Of a stretch of DNA of 6,061 nt, positions 1-5,780 are shown piece by piece. The notes beneath the pieces were generated by a model, which saw only the letters and a program-made list of their open reading frames with translations, searched no databases and was not told the DNA's origin. The position numbers and the translations under genes are program-made. Source of the stretch: Bacteroidales bacterium UBA1077 (GTDB lineage Bacteria > Bacteroidota > Bacteroidia > Bacteroidales > UBA932); contig DCCQ01000118.1 of assembly GCA_002314195.1 (NCBI GenBank), positions 1-6,061 of the forward strand, read 5' to 3'. Positions within the stretch are counted from its first letter, which is position 1. The number at the start of each line of letters is the position of its first letter.

Positions 1-21
1 CACTGTCAAGTTGAATTAGGC

Positions 22-188
22 AATCAACTGCTTATTCTGTATAATAAATTCCAAAAAGAGAATGAATCGTTAAATTGCTCCGCTCTAATGGTATCTCTTA
101 TGAGAAGAATGTGACTGAACAGATAAGGAACGGCCTATATCCCCGTTTGTATGTTCCGACGCAGGATTTGCATCTGTTTAATTTATAG
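22..188 (+). pseudogene. Decayed 5' stub of a second TOTE primase-helicase gene
   Basis: This stretch aligns with the start of the intact primase-helicase gene: 22-74 matches 1982-2034 and 75-149 matches 2039-2113, with about 99 of 128 bases identical by hand count and a single 4-base deletion after position 74. Weaker similarity continues to about 173. Read in two frames across the deletion, it gives NQL-I-Y---QKENESL and then LLRSNGISYEKN, against NQLPIRY...QKENESL and LLRSHGISYERN in residues 9-40 of the intact protein. The frameshift makes the first frame stop at 112-114, and the second stops at 186-188, so no protein of useful length can result. Mismatches fall about equally on the three codon positions (9, 9, 11), which fits relaxed constraint. 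The matching start codon would lie just outside the left edge, and nothing of the rest of the gene is present. I infer the leftover of an older copy. Confidence 0.85.
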
Positions 189-204
189 ATATATCGCCAT
201 TTTC

Positions 205-223
205 TAGTACAAATATGGTACTA
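205..223. promoter_or_regulatory. Inverted repeat, candidate operator of the AbiE operon
   Basis: TAGTAC at 205-210 and GTACTA at 218-223 form perfect 6-bp arms around a 7-bp spacer. It lies about 65 bp upstream of the -33 element and directly abuts the three direct repeats at 223-249. AbiEi antitoxins of the classical AbiE system bind inverted repeats in their own promoter region and repress it, so an operator role is plausible, but this is inference; the distance from the promoter is rather long for simple repression. Confidence 0.35.
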
Positions 224-249
224 AATACCACAAAATACCCATAAATACT
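223..249. repeat. Three AAATACY direct repeats with 10-bp period
   Basis: AAATACC at 223-229, AAATACC at 233-239 and AAATACT at 243-249 start exactly 10 bp apart, so the three copies face the same side of the DNA helix. A related AAATATG lies at 211-217. The array sits in the gene-free spacer between the decayed stub and the promoter at 288-317. Helically phased short repeats are typical of cooperative protein-binding sites or bent DNA. The AbiEi-like protein encoded next is the obvious candidate binder, though this is inference. Confidence 0.5.
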
Positions 250-287
250 CGTAAGTCACCAACGAAATAAAACGATTCCAAAATTCC

Positions 288-317
288 TTGCCTTGTCGTA
301 AAAAAGTTGTATTTTTG
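288..317 (+). promoter_or_regulatory. Bacteroidota-type promoter of the AbiE-TOTE operon
   Basis: TTG at 288-290 and TATTTTTG at 310-317 are separated by 19 bp, matching the Bacteroidota consensus of a -33 TTG and a -7 TAnnTTTG. Transcription would then start near 322-326, leaving a 5' leader of only about 13-17 bases before the ATG at 339. The same TTG could be read as an in-frame start codon, but placing the promoter here makes that impossible, so this element also decides the start of the first gene. Confidence 0.7.
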
Positions 318-338
318 CGACAAAATATTACCGAGATA

Positions 339-947
339 ATGACTCAAAGCATTGAAAATACAATTCTTAACTCAATAAAGAAGCGCGGAAGAGGAACAGT
401 GTTTTTCTCGTCCGATTATTCAAAGGTGGGGGAGAAGTCAGCAGTCCTCAAAGCGTTGGAAAGAATGGCGGCCGGCGGGACCATCGTCCGGGTAGCAAGG
501 GGCATCTATTGCTATCCAAAGATTGACAAGGAACTTGGGTTTGGAACACTATACCCAACTTACGAGGAAATTGCCCAGGCGATAGCAAAAAGGGACAAGG
601 CGCGAATTGTTCCGGCTGGCATCTATGCGATGAATCGCCTTGGCCTGTCCACGCAGGTCCCGATGAATGTCGTGTACCTGACCGACGGCTCTTCCAGAAA
701 AGTGGCCATAAACGGCAATAGGGGAATACAGTTCAAACACGTTGCTCCCAAGAACCTCGCTTTCCAAAACCAACTAGCGCTGCTGATAAATTCCGCATTG
801 AAGGAAATCGGACAAGACAACATTACCGAAAAAGACAAGACTCGAATAACGTCATTATTGTCCAATGAGTCTAAAGACAGTGTGATGCAAGATGTTAAAC
901 TGATGCCCGACTGGATAGCATCAATAATCAGGGAAGCGTATGAATAG
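339..947 (+). CDS. AbiEi-like type IV antitoxin (DUF6088 family)
   Basis: This 202-residue protein is the likely antitoxin and transcriptional regulator of an AbiE toxin-antitoxin pair. Residues about 6-60 look like the winged-helix domain of AbiEi/DUF6088 proteins, ending in the typical strand and turn GTIVRVARGIYCYP (47-60). Residues 61-202 form the C-terminal domain, with YPTYEEIAQAIAKRDKARIVP and GIYAMNRLGL followed by VYLTDG, which I recognise from the family. In the type IV systems studied, the antitoxin counteracts the toxin without a stable toxin-antitoxin complex and represses its own operon. I start it at ATG 339 rather than TTG 288, because a good promoter occupies 288-317 and the 17 extra residues look unrelated to the family. 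The last 8 bases overlap the toxin gene, the usual arrangement for AbiE. Family assignment is by recognition, not by a search. Confidence 0.85.
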   Translation: MTQSIENTILNSIKKRGRGTVFFSSDYSKVGEKSAVLKALERMAAGGTIVRVARGIYCYPKIDKELGFGTLYPTYEEIAQAIAKRDKARIVPAGIYAMNRLGLSTQVPMNVVYLTDGSSRKVAINGNRGIQFKHVAPKNLAFQNQLALLINSALKEIGQDNITEKDKTRITSLLSNESKDSVMQDVKLMPDWIASIIREAYE

Positions 948-1941
948 CTTTTGGCAGCTGAACGATGACCAGAAACGCATTGTGTTGCAGCAGACATCGA
1001 TAAAAATAGGTCTGCCGGTGGAATCAGTAGAAAAGGATTTGTGGGTGACTGCTATTCTTCAAAGTGTATTCTCTCTGCCTTATGCAAATAAGTTTGTCTT
1101 TAAAGGAGGCACATCGCTGAGCAAAGTATGGAACAGGATTGAACGCTTTTCTGAAGACATAGACTTGGCCATAGACCGCAGCCAGTTCGACCTTGAAGGA
1201 GATTTGACGCTCAGACAGATAAAGACGCTCCGCAAGAAATCTTCATTGTTCGTAAAGGAACGGATCTCAGCGGACTTGACAAGAGTTCTTGAGACCTCAG
1301 GCCTTCTTCAATGGTGCGAGGTGGAACCTGAAGAAGACGGAGAAGGGGACAGGACATATCCTGAGCCAAGAAGAATCTTCGTGAAATACACTCCTGTGTT
1401 GCCAATCGCTGCCGGATATGTGAAACCGGTCGTGATGCTTGAAATAGGCTCACGATCTCTGTTCGAGCCATATGAATGCCGAAAGGTAAGCAGTCTTGTA
1501 AGTTCGGCGACAACAATAGACACATCAGTTTGTGACGTGGATATTCCGACAGCAGTCCCAGAGAAAACATTTCTGGAGAAGGCATATTTGATACACGAAT
1601 TATTCTCTACCGATGCCGGTGCAAGAGCTGACAGAAAGTCTCGCCACCTGTATGATCTGGAAAGAATGATGGACTGCGACTTTGCGAAAGCAGCCATAAC
1701 AAATGATGAACTGTGGAATACGATCCATCATCATAGAGATGTGTTCACGCATATGAAGGATGTAGATTACTCTCCAGACATCCGAGACCGCATAATCCTC
1801 CTTCCTTCGGAAAGCATCCTCGGCATCTGGCGAGCAGACTATGAGGCAATGCGCGGGACAATGATTTATGGGGAATCAGTTCCATTTGATGACTTGTTGG
1901 CAAGAATGGAGGTACTTCAGACGAGGTTCAGAAACAGATAA
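940..1941 (+). CDS. AbiEii/AbiGii nucleotidyltransferase toxin
   Basis: This 333-residue protein is a predicted nucleotidyltransferase toxin of the DNA polymerase beta-like fold. The motifs are clear: EKDLWVT at 31-37; the nucleotide-binding KGGTSLSK at 55-62; RFSEDIDLAID at 69-79 with the metal-binding pair D73 and D75; MLEIG at 166-170; EKTFLEKA around 208-215; and SRHLYDLERM at 234-243. Relatives such as AbiEii transfer nucleotides using GTP, and mycobacterial MenT toxins modify the acceptor end of tRNA and block translation; the substrate here is unknown. Length and motifs indicate an intact, active enzyme. It overlaps the antitoxin gene by 8 bp (ATGAATAG), suggesting translational coupling, with a purine-rich AGGGAAG at 930-936 before the ATG. 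The following gene begins 16 bases after its stop, so the toxin is probably transcribed together with the primase-helicase. Confidence 0.93.
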   Translation: MNSFWQLNDDQKRIVLQQTSIKIGLPVESVEKDLWVTAILQSVFSLPYANKFVFKGGTSLSKVWNRIERFSEDIDLAIDRSQFDLEGDLTLRQIKTLRKKSSLFVKERISADLTRVLETSGLLQWCEVEPEEDGEGDRTYPEPRRIFVKYTPVLPIAAGYVKPVVMLEIGSRSLFEPYECRKVSSLVSSATTIDTSVCDVDIPTAVPEKTFLEKAYLIHELFSTDAGARADRKSRHLYDLERMMDCDFAKAAITNDELWNTIHHHRDVFTHMKDVDYSPDIRDRIILLPSESILGIWRADYEAMRGTMIYGESVPFDDLLARMEVLQTRFRNR

Positions 1942-1957
1942 TGGTGAGAATGTTCAA

Positions 1958-4480
1958 ATGAATGAGATTCCCAAAGATTATAATCAGCTGCCTATTCGGT
2001 ATAAAGAACTTCAAAAAGAGAATGAGTCATTAAAAACATTGCTCCGCTCTCACGGTATTTCTTATGAGAGGAATATAGTTGATCCAGAAATAGACAACCG
2101 ATATTCCCGTTTGTCTATTCCTGAAATAAACTTATCACTTGATGATAGGGTGAAACTCTTTCAATCCTATTTCAAGGGACGGGAAGATGTGTTCGCCCGC
2201 AGATGGTTCAGCAAGGCAACGGGAAAGAGCGGCTATCAACCGGTTTGTAAAAATGAATGGCGACAGAATATATGTGACAAGAAGAAATATAAGTGCGCGG
2301 ATTGTCCCAATAGATGTGTTGCACCACTCTCTTATAATGATGTTTATCGTCATTTGGAAGGTAAAGATGAGAGTTGCTGTGATGTGATAGGGATCTATCC
2401 CATTATGACAGACAATAAATGCGTGTTCCTCTGCACTGATTTTGATGATAAGAGTTGCACATATGGATATAAAGACGATGTGCTTGCATTTGTAGGCGTG
2501 CGCAAGGAGTGGAATGTTCCGTATGCCATAGAGCGTTCACGTTCCGGAAATGGCGCTCATGTGTGGATATTCTTTGATTCTCCCATTCCTGCTTACAAGG
2601 CAAGGAGATTGGGCAATGCATTATTGACTGAAGCTATGAACAGTGATGGGCGGATGTCGCTCCAATCATACGATCGTTTCTTCCCCAATCAAGACCATCT
2701 TCCGGATGGTGGTTTGGGGAACCTTGTCGCATTGCCTTTACAGGGAAAGGCCAGACGCAACTTGAACAGCGTCTTTGTGGATGAGAATTTTCTGGCGTAC
2801 AAGGATCAATGGTCATTCTTGCATGGCGTGAGGAAAGTGCAAGAGATGGAAGTGGACGGTTTGCTGGCGCTGCATATTCAAGAAGAACTGGGAGTACTGA
2901 CTACATCAAGCGAAAGCAAACCTTGGGTGGTTCCAACTCCGCAGAATATCGGCAAAGATGACTTTTACGGGAAATTGACAATAACAAAGGCCGATAAGAT
3001 TTATATTCCGTTGAAGGCTGTTTCGGCAAAAGCGATGAATCACTTGAAGCGAATGGCGTCGTTCAGAAATCCGGAGTTTTACAGCAGGCTGGCCATGCGT
3101 TTTTCCACATATTCAGTGCCTCGAATTATTTCGTGCTTTGACATTACAGACGATTATTTGGCGATGCCCCGCGGCTGTTGGGATGCCATTGAAGATTTTC
3201 TTACAGAGAATAATGTGATGTTTGATGTCACCGATGAGACAAACCACGGAAATCATATATCCGTTTCATTTAGAGGCGAAGAGCGTAAAGAACAGTTGGA
3301 AGCCATTGAGGCAATGCTTGCTCACAACAATGGCGTGCTTCACGCTACAACTGCTTTCGGAAAGACGGTCACGGCAGCTGCAATGATTGCCCGGAAGCAA
3401 GTGAACACACTAATTCTTGTCCACTCAAGAGCTCTGCTCGCCCAGTGGCATCAACGGTTGAGTGAATTTCTTGCTATTGACTGCAAAGCGCCTGAACAAC
3501 CGAAAAGGCGCGGACGAAAAAGAGCGTTTTCACCTATAGGTTGTTTGGATTCTACAGGTAACACATTGCATGGCATTATTGACATAGCCCTTATTCAATC
3601 CTGCCTTGACGAAGGTAATGTCAAACAATTCGTGCAAGATTATGGAATGGTGATAGTTGATGAATGTCATCACGTTTCGTCGGTCACATTTGAAAATGTG
3701 CTTAAGAGCGTGAACGCTCAATGCGTATATGGCCTTACAGCCACACCCATTCGCAAAGATGGTCACCAACCAATCATATTCATGCAGTGCGGTCCAATCC
3801 GTTATTCGGCCGATGACAAAAGCCAGATGTCAGCACAATCTTTTGAGCGCTATATGATTCCGAGATTTACATCGTATCGTCCACTCACTCGCGAAAAGCG
3901 TAATATATCTTCATTATATGAAAGCCTTTCGGAAGATGAAATTCGCAATAACCTCATTGTTGATGATATTGTAAAGGCTGTCAGCAATGGCCGGACTCCT
4001 ATTGTATTGACAAATAGAAAGTCGCATGTGGCTATATTGGCGGAAAAACTGTCTTCGAAAGTCTGTCATACGATAATTCTGACCGGCTCGGGGTCGGACA
4101 CGGAGAAGAAAGAATCGTTGCAACAGCTCCAGAATATTCCACCTGAAGAGCCATTGGTTATTATTGCGACTGGTAAATATGTCGGAGAAGGTTTTGATTA
4201 TCCGAGACTTGACACGCTTTTCCTCGCATTACCGATTTCCTGGAAGGGACTTGTCGCACAATATGCCGGCCGTTTGCATCGTGAATATGTCGGCAAGAAA
4301 GATGTGCGTATCTACGATTACATTGATATTCACGAGCCTGTTTGCGACAGTATGTATCGGAAACGACTGAAAGGCTATGCGTCAATTGGCTACAAAACGT
4401 TAACAAAAGGCCTGTCAAGCCTTTTCGTCGAAGACATAGAAACGGATGCTGTCGCATCGGACGAATATATATTTAATTAA
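1958..4480 (+). CDS. TOTE-type primase (AEP) fused to SF2 helicase
   Basis: This 840-residue protein resembles the core protein of TOTE conflict systems, proposed defence systems. Residues 10-32 look like a short coiled coil (ELQKENESL). Cysteines 97, 106, 113, 116 and 120 form a likely metal-binding knuckle. The archaeo-eukaryotic primase domain spans about 60-310, with catalytic DFD at 161-163, SRSGNGAHVWIFF at 194-206 (His201) and YDRFFPNQD followed by GNLVALPLQGKA. The superfamily 2 helicase follows: P-loop ATTAFGKT 463-470, VHSRALLAQW 488-497, DECHH 568-572, GLTATP 592-597, VGEGFDYPRLDTLFLA 742-757 and QYAGRLHR 768-775. All motifs look intact; I see no extra nuclease domain at the C-terminus. 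Start: ATG 1958 fits the homology of the upstream stub; ATG 1868 would only add 30 residues read out of frame through the toxin gene. No clear Shine-Dalgarno sequence is present. A role in recognising or copying invader nucleic acid is inferred. Confidence 0.9.
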   Translation: MNEIPKDYNQLPIRYKELQKENESLKTLLRSHGISYERNIVDPEIDNRYSRLSIPEINLSLDDRVKLFQSYFKGREDVFARRWFSKATGKSGYQPVCKNEWRQNICDKKKYKCADCPNRCVAPLSYNDVYRHLEGKDESCCDVIGIYPIMTDNKCVFLCTDFDDKSCTYGYKDDVLAFVGVRKEWNVPYAIERSRSGNGAHVWIFFDSPIPAYKARRLGNALLTEAMNSDGRMSLQSYDRFFPNQDHLPDGGLGNLVALPLQGKARRNLNSVFVDENFLAYKDQWSFLHGVRKVQEMEVDGLLALHIQEELGVLTTSSESKPWVVPTPQNIGKDDFYGKLTITKADKIYIPLKAVSAKAMNHLKRMASFRNPEFYSRLAMRFSTYSVPRIISCFDITDDYLAMPRGCWDAIEDFLTENNVMFDVTDETNHGNHISVSFRGEERKEQLEAIEAMLAHNNGVLHATTAFGKTVTAAAMIARKQVNTLILVHSRALLAQWHQRLSEFLAIDCKAPEQPKRRGRKRAFSPIGCLDSTGNTLHGIIDIALIQSCLDEGNVKQFVQDYGMVIVDECHHVSSVTFENVLKSVNAQCVYGLTATPIRKDGHQPIIFMQCGPIRYSADDKSQMSAQSFERYMIPRFTSYRPLTREKRNISSLYESLSEDEIRNNLIVDDIVKAVSNGRTPIVLTNRKSHVAILAEKLSSKVCHTIILTGSGSDTEKKESLQQLQNIPPEEPLVIIATGKYVGEGFDYPRLDTLFLALPISWKGLVAQYAGRLHREYVGKKDVRIYDYIDIHEPVCDSMYRKRLKGYASIGYKTLTKGLSSLFVEDIETDAVASDEYIFN

Positions 4481-4495
4481 GACTTTCCCAACGAG

Positions 4496-4503
4496 TAGTA
4501 CTA
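4496..4503. other. TAGTACTA palindrome downstream of the defence operon
   Basis: This perfect 8-bp palindrome starts 16 bases after the stop of the primase-helicase gene. Its arms are the same as those of the inverted repeat at 205-223 (TAGTAC and GTACTA), here without the 7-bp spacer, so related sequences lie at both ends of the operon. A further TAGTAC at 5356-5361 has no partner. The match is short and may be chance. Confidence 0.25.
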
Positions 4504-4515
4504 TACGATGACCCT

Positions 4516-4540
4516 ATCTGTAGGCATATCTGAGGCATAT
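4516..4540. repeat. Short tandem repeat (two ~11-bp units)
   Basis: ATCTGTAGGCAT at 4516-4527 is followed directly by ATCTGAGGCAT at 4528-4538, so a unit of 11-12 bp occurs twice with one base inserted in the first copy. The shared AGGCATAT recurs with an 11-bp period (4522-4529 and 4533-4540). It lies in the spacer after the operon, just before the large hairpin. It could be a protein-binding site or a replication-slippage product; no function can be read from it. Confidence 0.5.
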
Positions 4541-4548
4541 TCCAGAAA

Positions 4549-4587
4549 TTTTGCTCCGACTACGGCCGGAAGCCGTTCGGAGCAAAA
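4549..4587 (+). terminator. Long hairpin, probable terminator of the operon
   Basis: TTTTGCTCCGA (4549-4559) pairs perfectly with TCGGAGCAAAA (4577-4587), and an inner stem ACGGC/GCCGT (4562-4566 and 4572-4576) closes on a 5-base loop, CGGAA, with only the CT at 4560-4561 unpaired. This 16-bp stem lies 68 bp after the primase-helicase stop and 24 bp before the next small ORF. It is not a textbook terminator, because the T-run is on the 5' side and only a loose T-rich stretch (TTATCTTT) follows, so it could instead be a barrier or processing hairpin. Confidence 0.5.
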
Positions 4588-4591
4588 GCAT

Positions 4592-4599
4592 TATCTTTA
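4592..4599 (+). promoter_or_regulatory. Possible -7 element for the leader ORF and nitroreductase
   Basis: TATCTTTA matches the Bacteroidota -7 consensus TAnnTTTG except for the last base. Transcription from it would begin around 4604-4608, a few bases before ATG 4612. There is no TTG at the expected distance upstream, where the hairpin 4549-4587 lies, so the call is weak. Confidence 0.3.
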
Positions 4600-4611
4600 C
4601 ATCAAAAGTGA

Positions 4612-4713
4612 ATGAATATGACAAAGGAAGAGAATTATCTTGCGGTGTCGCATCATCGGACGTACCGATGCTGCACCCTTATTCATGCGATTATTCAATA
4701 TATTAACAATTAA
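4612..4713 (+). CDS. 33-residue ORF, candidate leader peptide
   Basis: An ATG at 4612 (or 4618 in the same frame) opens a 33-codon ORF ending in TAA at 4711-4713, only 6 bases before the ATG of the nitroreductase gene. The peptide starts MNMTKEENYLAVS and has the unusual core HHRTYRCC at residues 14-21, with paired His codons (CAT CAT) and paired Cys codons (TGC TGC), then a hydrophobic, Ile-rich tail. A hairpin at 4654-4670 covers exactly the His-to-Cys codons. Position, size, tandem residues and the overlapping stem resemble a regulatory leader peptide whose translation senses an amino acid, perhaps cysteine or histidine, or couples translation to the next gene. This is inference; I do not recognise a named family with certainty, and a chance ORF of this length is possible. 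Confidence 0.45.
   Translation: MNMTKEENYLAVSHHRTYRCCTLIHAIIQYINN
4654..4670 (+). other. Hairpin inside the candidate leader ORF
   Basis: CATCGG (4654-4659) pairs perfectly with CCGATG (4665-4670) around the loop ACGTA. After a T-C mismatch the stem can extend with GCA (4650-4652) pairing with TGC (4672-4674). It spans codons 15-20 of the leader ORF, so a translating ribosome would melt it and a stalled one could change the fold ahead of the nitroreductase start. Confidence 0.5.
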
Positions 4714-4719
4714 ACATTT

Positions 4720-5334
4720 ATGCTAAAATTTATCGTAAACTTCGCGGTTTTGGCGACAATGATCTCCGTCGCCGGATGCTGCCTGAAAACAGAATCCAAA
4801 GTGAACGAAAGCAATGCTGTTGTCGATGCCATTATGGCACGCCGGTCAATCCGCCACTACACAGACACTCCCGTCAGCCGGGACACTCTTGAACTTCTTG
4901 CCAAATGTGGAATCAATGCCCCTAATGCCAGAAATTTACAGGAGTGGGCTATCCGAATCGTTGACAGCAAAGATTTTTTGGAAGGAGCCACTGAGGTCAT
5001 GAAGGCAGGCATGCCGGCCATCGCCAATCAGGACGATCCGAAATTCCGCAACGGCTTCCGTAACGCTACCGCTGTCATATTCGTGGCCGCACCGGAAGAT
5101 CCTTCCGGGATGCTTGACGTCAATGTCGGTGCGTTGTGCGAGAACATTTGCGTCGCGGCGCAGTCCATGGGACTCGGAAGCGTCATCATGGGTGGCCCGA
5201 TAATGTTTCTGAGCAACACCCCGGAAGCCAAGCCATACCTTGACCGCCTGAATCTTCCTGAAGGCTACCGTCTCCGCATCTGCGTCGGTGTCGGCTATCC
5301 TGACGAGACCCCGGACGCCAAACCGCGTGACTAA
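4720..5334 (+). CDS. Nitroreductase-family lipoprotein (FMN oxidoreductase)
   Basis: This 204-residue protein is a predicted flavin (FMN)-dependent oxidoreductase of the nitroreductase superfamily. It starts with a lipoprotein signal: K3, a hydrophobic stretch 4-16 and the lipobox VAGC at 17-20, so Cys20 is the likely lipidated residue and the protein would be membrane-anchored outside the cytoplasm. The enzyme domain begins about residue 33. RRSIRHYTDTPV at 41-52 is the phosphate-binding start of the FMN site, NAPNARNLQEW at 66-76 is the family's second conserved block, AAQSMGLGSVIMGGP at 146-160 contributes to the flavin and dimer core, and VGVGYPDETPDAKPR closes the fold. The substrate cannot be told from sequence; many family members reduce nitro compounds or quinones with NAD(P)H. 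Its start follows the small leader ORF by 6 bases. No Shine-Dalgarno sequence is evident, as is common in Bacteroidota. Confidence 0.9.
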   Translation: MLKFIVNFAVLATMISVAGCCLKTESKVNESNAVVDAIMARRSIRHYTDTPVSRDTLELLAKCGINAPNARNLQEWAIRIVDSKDFLEGATEVMKAGMPAIANQDDPKFRNGFRNATAVIFVAAPEDPSGMLDVNVGALCENICVAAQSMGLGSVIMGGPIMFLSNTPEAKPYLDRLNLPEGYRLRICVGVGYPDETPDAKPRD

Positions 5335-5381
5335 AGCAAGGTGAGGTTCGTGGATTAGTACGGAAGGACTGAATCAGATTC

Positions 5382-5768
5382 ATGAAAGAACTCAAAGTTG
5401 TCGCCGCCGTGATATTCCAAGACGGCAAGGTCTTCGCCACGCTGCGTGGCTATGGTCCTTACAAAGATGGATGGGAGTTTCCCGGCGGCAAAATCGAGGC
5501 GGGGGAGAGTCCGGAGGAAGCGCTCCGCAGGGAGATTAGCGAAGAGTTGGAAACCGAGATAGAGGTCGGTGAGTTAATTGACACCATTGAATATGACTGC
5601 CCTGACTTTCATCTTTCGATGAAGTGCTTTGCCTGCAGGATCATCTCCGGTGATCTTCATCTTGTCGAGCACGAGGCGGCCCGTTGGCTGAACGCCGGCC
5701 AACTCGATTCCGTTGATTGGCTTCCGGCCGACATCACTTTGATTCCTAAAATCGCACGTTTGCTGTAG
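5382..5768 (+). CDS. MutT-like NUDIX (d)NTP pyrophosphohydrolase
   Basis: This 128-residue NUDIX hydrolase has the length of MutT and NudG-type enzymes, which hydrolyse oxidised or otherwise unwanted (deoxy)nucleoside triphosphates to monophosphates and pyrophosphate in the cytoplasm. The N-terminus VVAAVIFQDGKVFATLR and WEFPGGKIEAGE are typical. The NUDIX box starts at G36: G36, E42, R50-E51-I52 and E54-E55 are in the correct spacing, so the metal-binding glutamates are present; the usual Gly after EEx is Glu57, a substitution also found in this subgroup. The C-terminal EHEAARWLNAGQLDSVDWLPAD (starts at 95) is the usual substrate-side segment in MutT-like proteins. It lies 47 bp after the nitroreductase gene on the same strand, so co-transcription is possible. 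Purine-rich GGAAGGA at 5362-5368 is rather far from the ATG. Oxidised dGTP or dCTP are the likely substrates, but which one is not visible. Confidence 0.92.
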   Translation: MKELKVVAAVIFQDGKVFATLRGYGPYKDGWEFPGGKIEAGESPEEALRREISEELETEIEVGELIDTIEYDCPDFHLSMKCFACRIISGDLHLVEHEAARWLNAGQLDSVDWLPADITLIPKIARLL

Positions 5769-5780
5769 GGTTTGTTTGAA

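Noticed and set aside
223..249. CRISPR array
   Set aside because: Repeats of 7 bp with a 10-bp period leave 3-bp gaps, far too short for CRISPR repeats and spacers, and no cas gene is present.
288..338. TTG start at 288 adding 17 residues to the AbiEi-like protein
   Set aside because: The TTG is the -33 box of a good Bacteroidota promoter with TATTTTTG 19 bp downstream, so this stretch would not be in the transcript; ATG 339 gives the family-like N-terminus.
623..997. 124-residue minus-strand ORF over the AbiEi-like gene
   Set aside because: It is antisense to a well-supported gene, shows no recognisable domain and has no promoter or conserved neighbour; the same applies to the minus-strand ORFs at 1211-1585, 1308-1697 and 4161-4457.
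1868..1957. ATG 1868 as the start of the primase-helicase
   Set aside because: The extra 30 residues are out-of-frame translation of the end of the toxin gene and bear no relation to the family; ATG 1958 starts just after the toxin stop and agrees with the homology of the upstream stub.
1..2113. Direct repeat as the ends of a transposable element carrying the AbiE genes
   Set aside because: The repeated sequence is coding sequence of the primase-helicase, diverged and with no transposase, terminal inverted repeats or target-site duplication; gene duplication or recombination explains it better.
4612..4719. Known riboswitch upstream of the nitroreductase gene
   Set aside because: I looked for the conserved blocks of FMN, cobalamin, TPP and SAM riboswitches and see none; the structure present is a simple hairpin within a short ORF.
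5371..5381. GAATC-A-GATTC palindrome just before the NUDIX start codon
   Set aside because: The arms are only 5 bp, nothing else supports an operator here, and such short palindromes are expected by chance.
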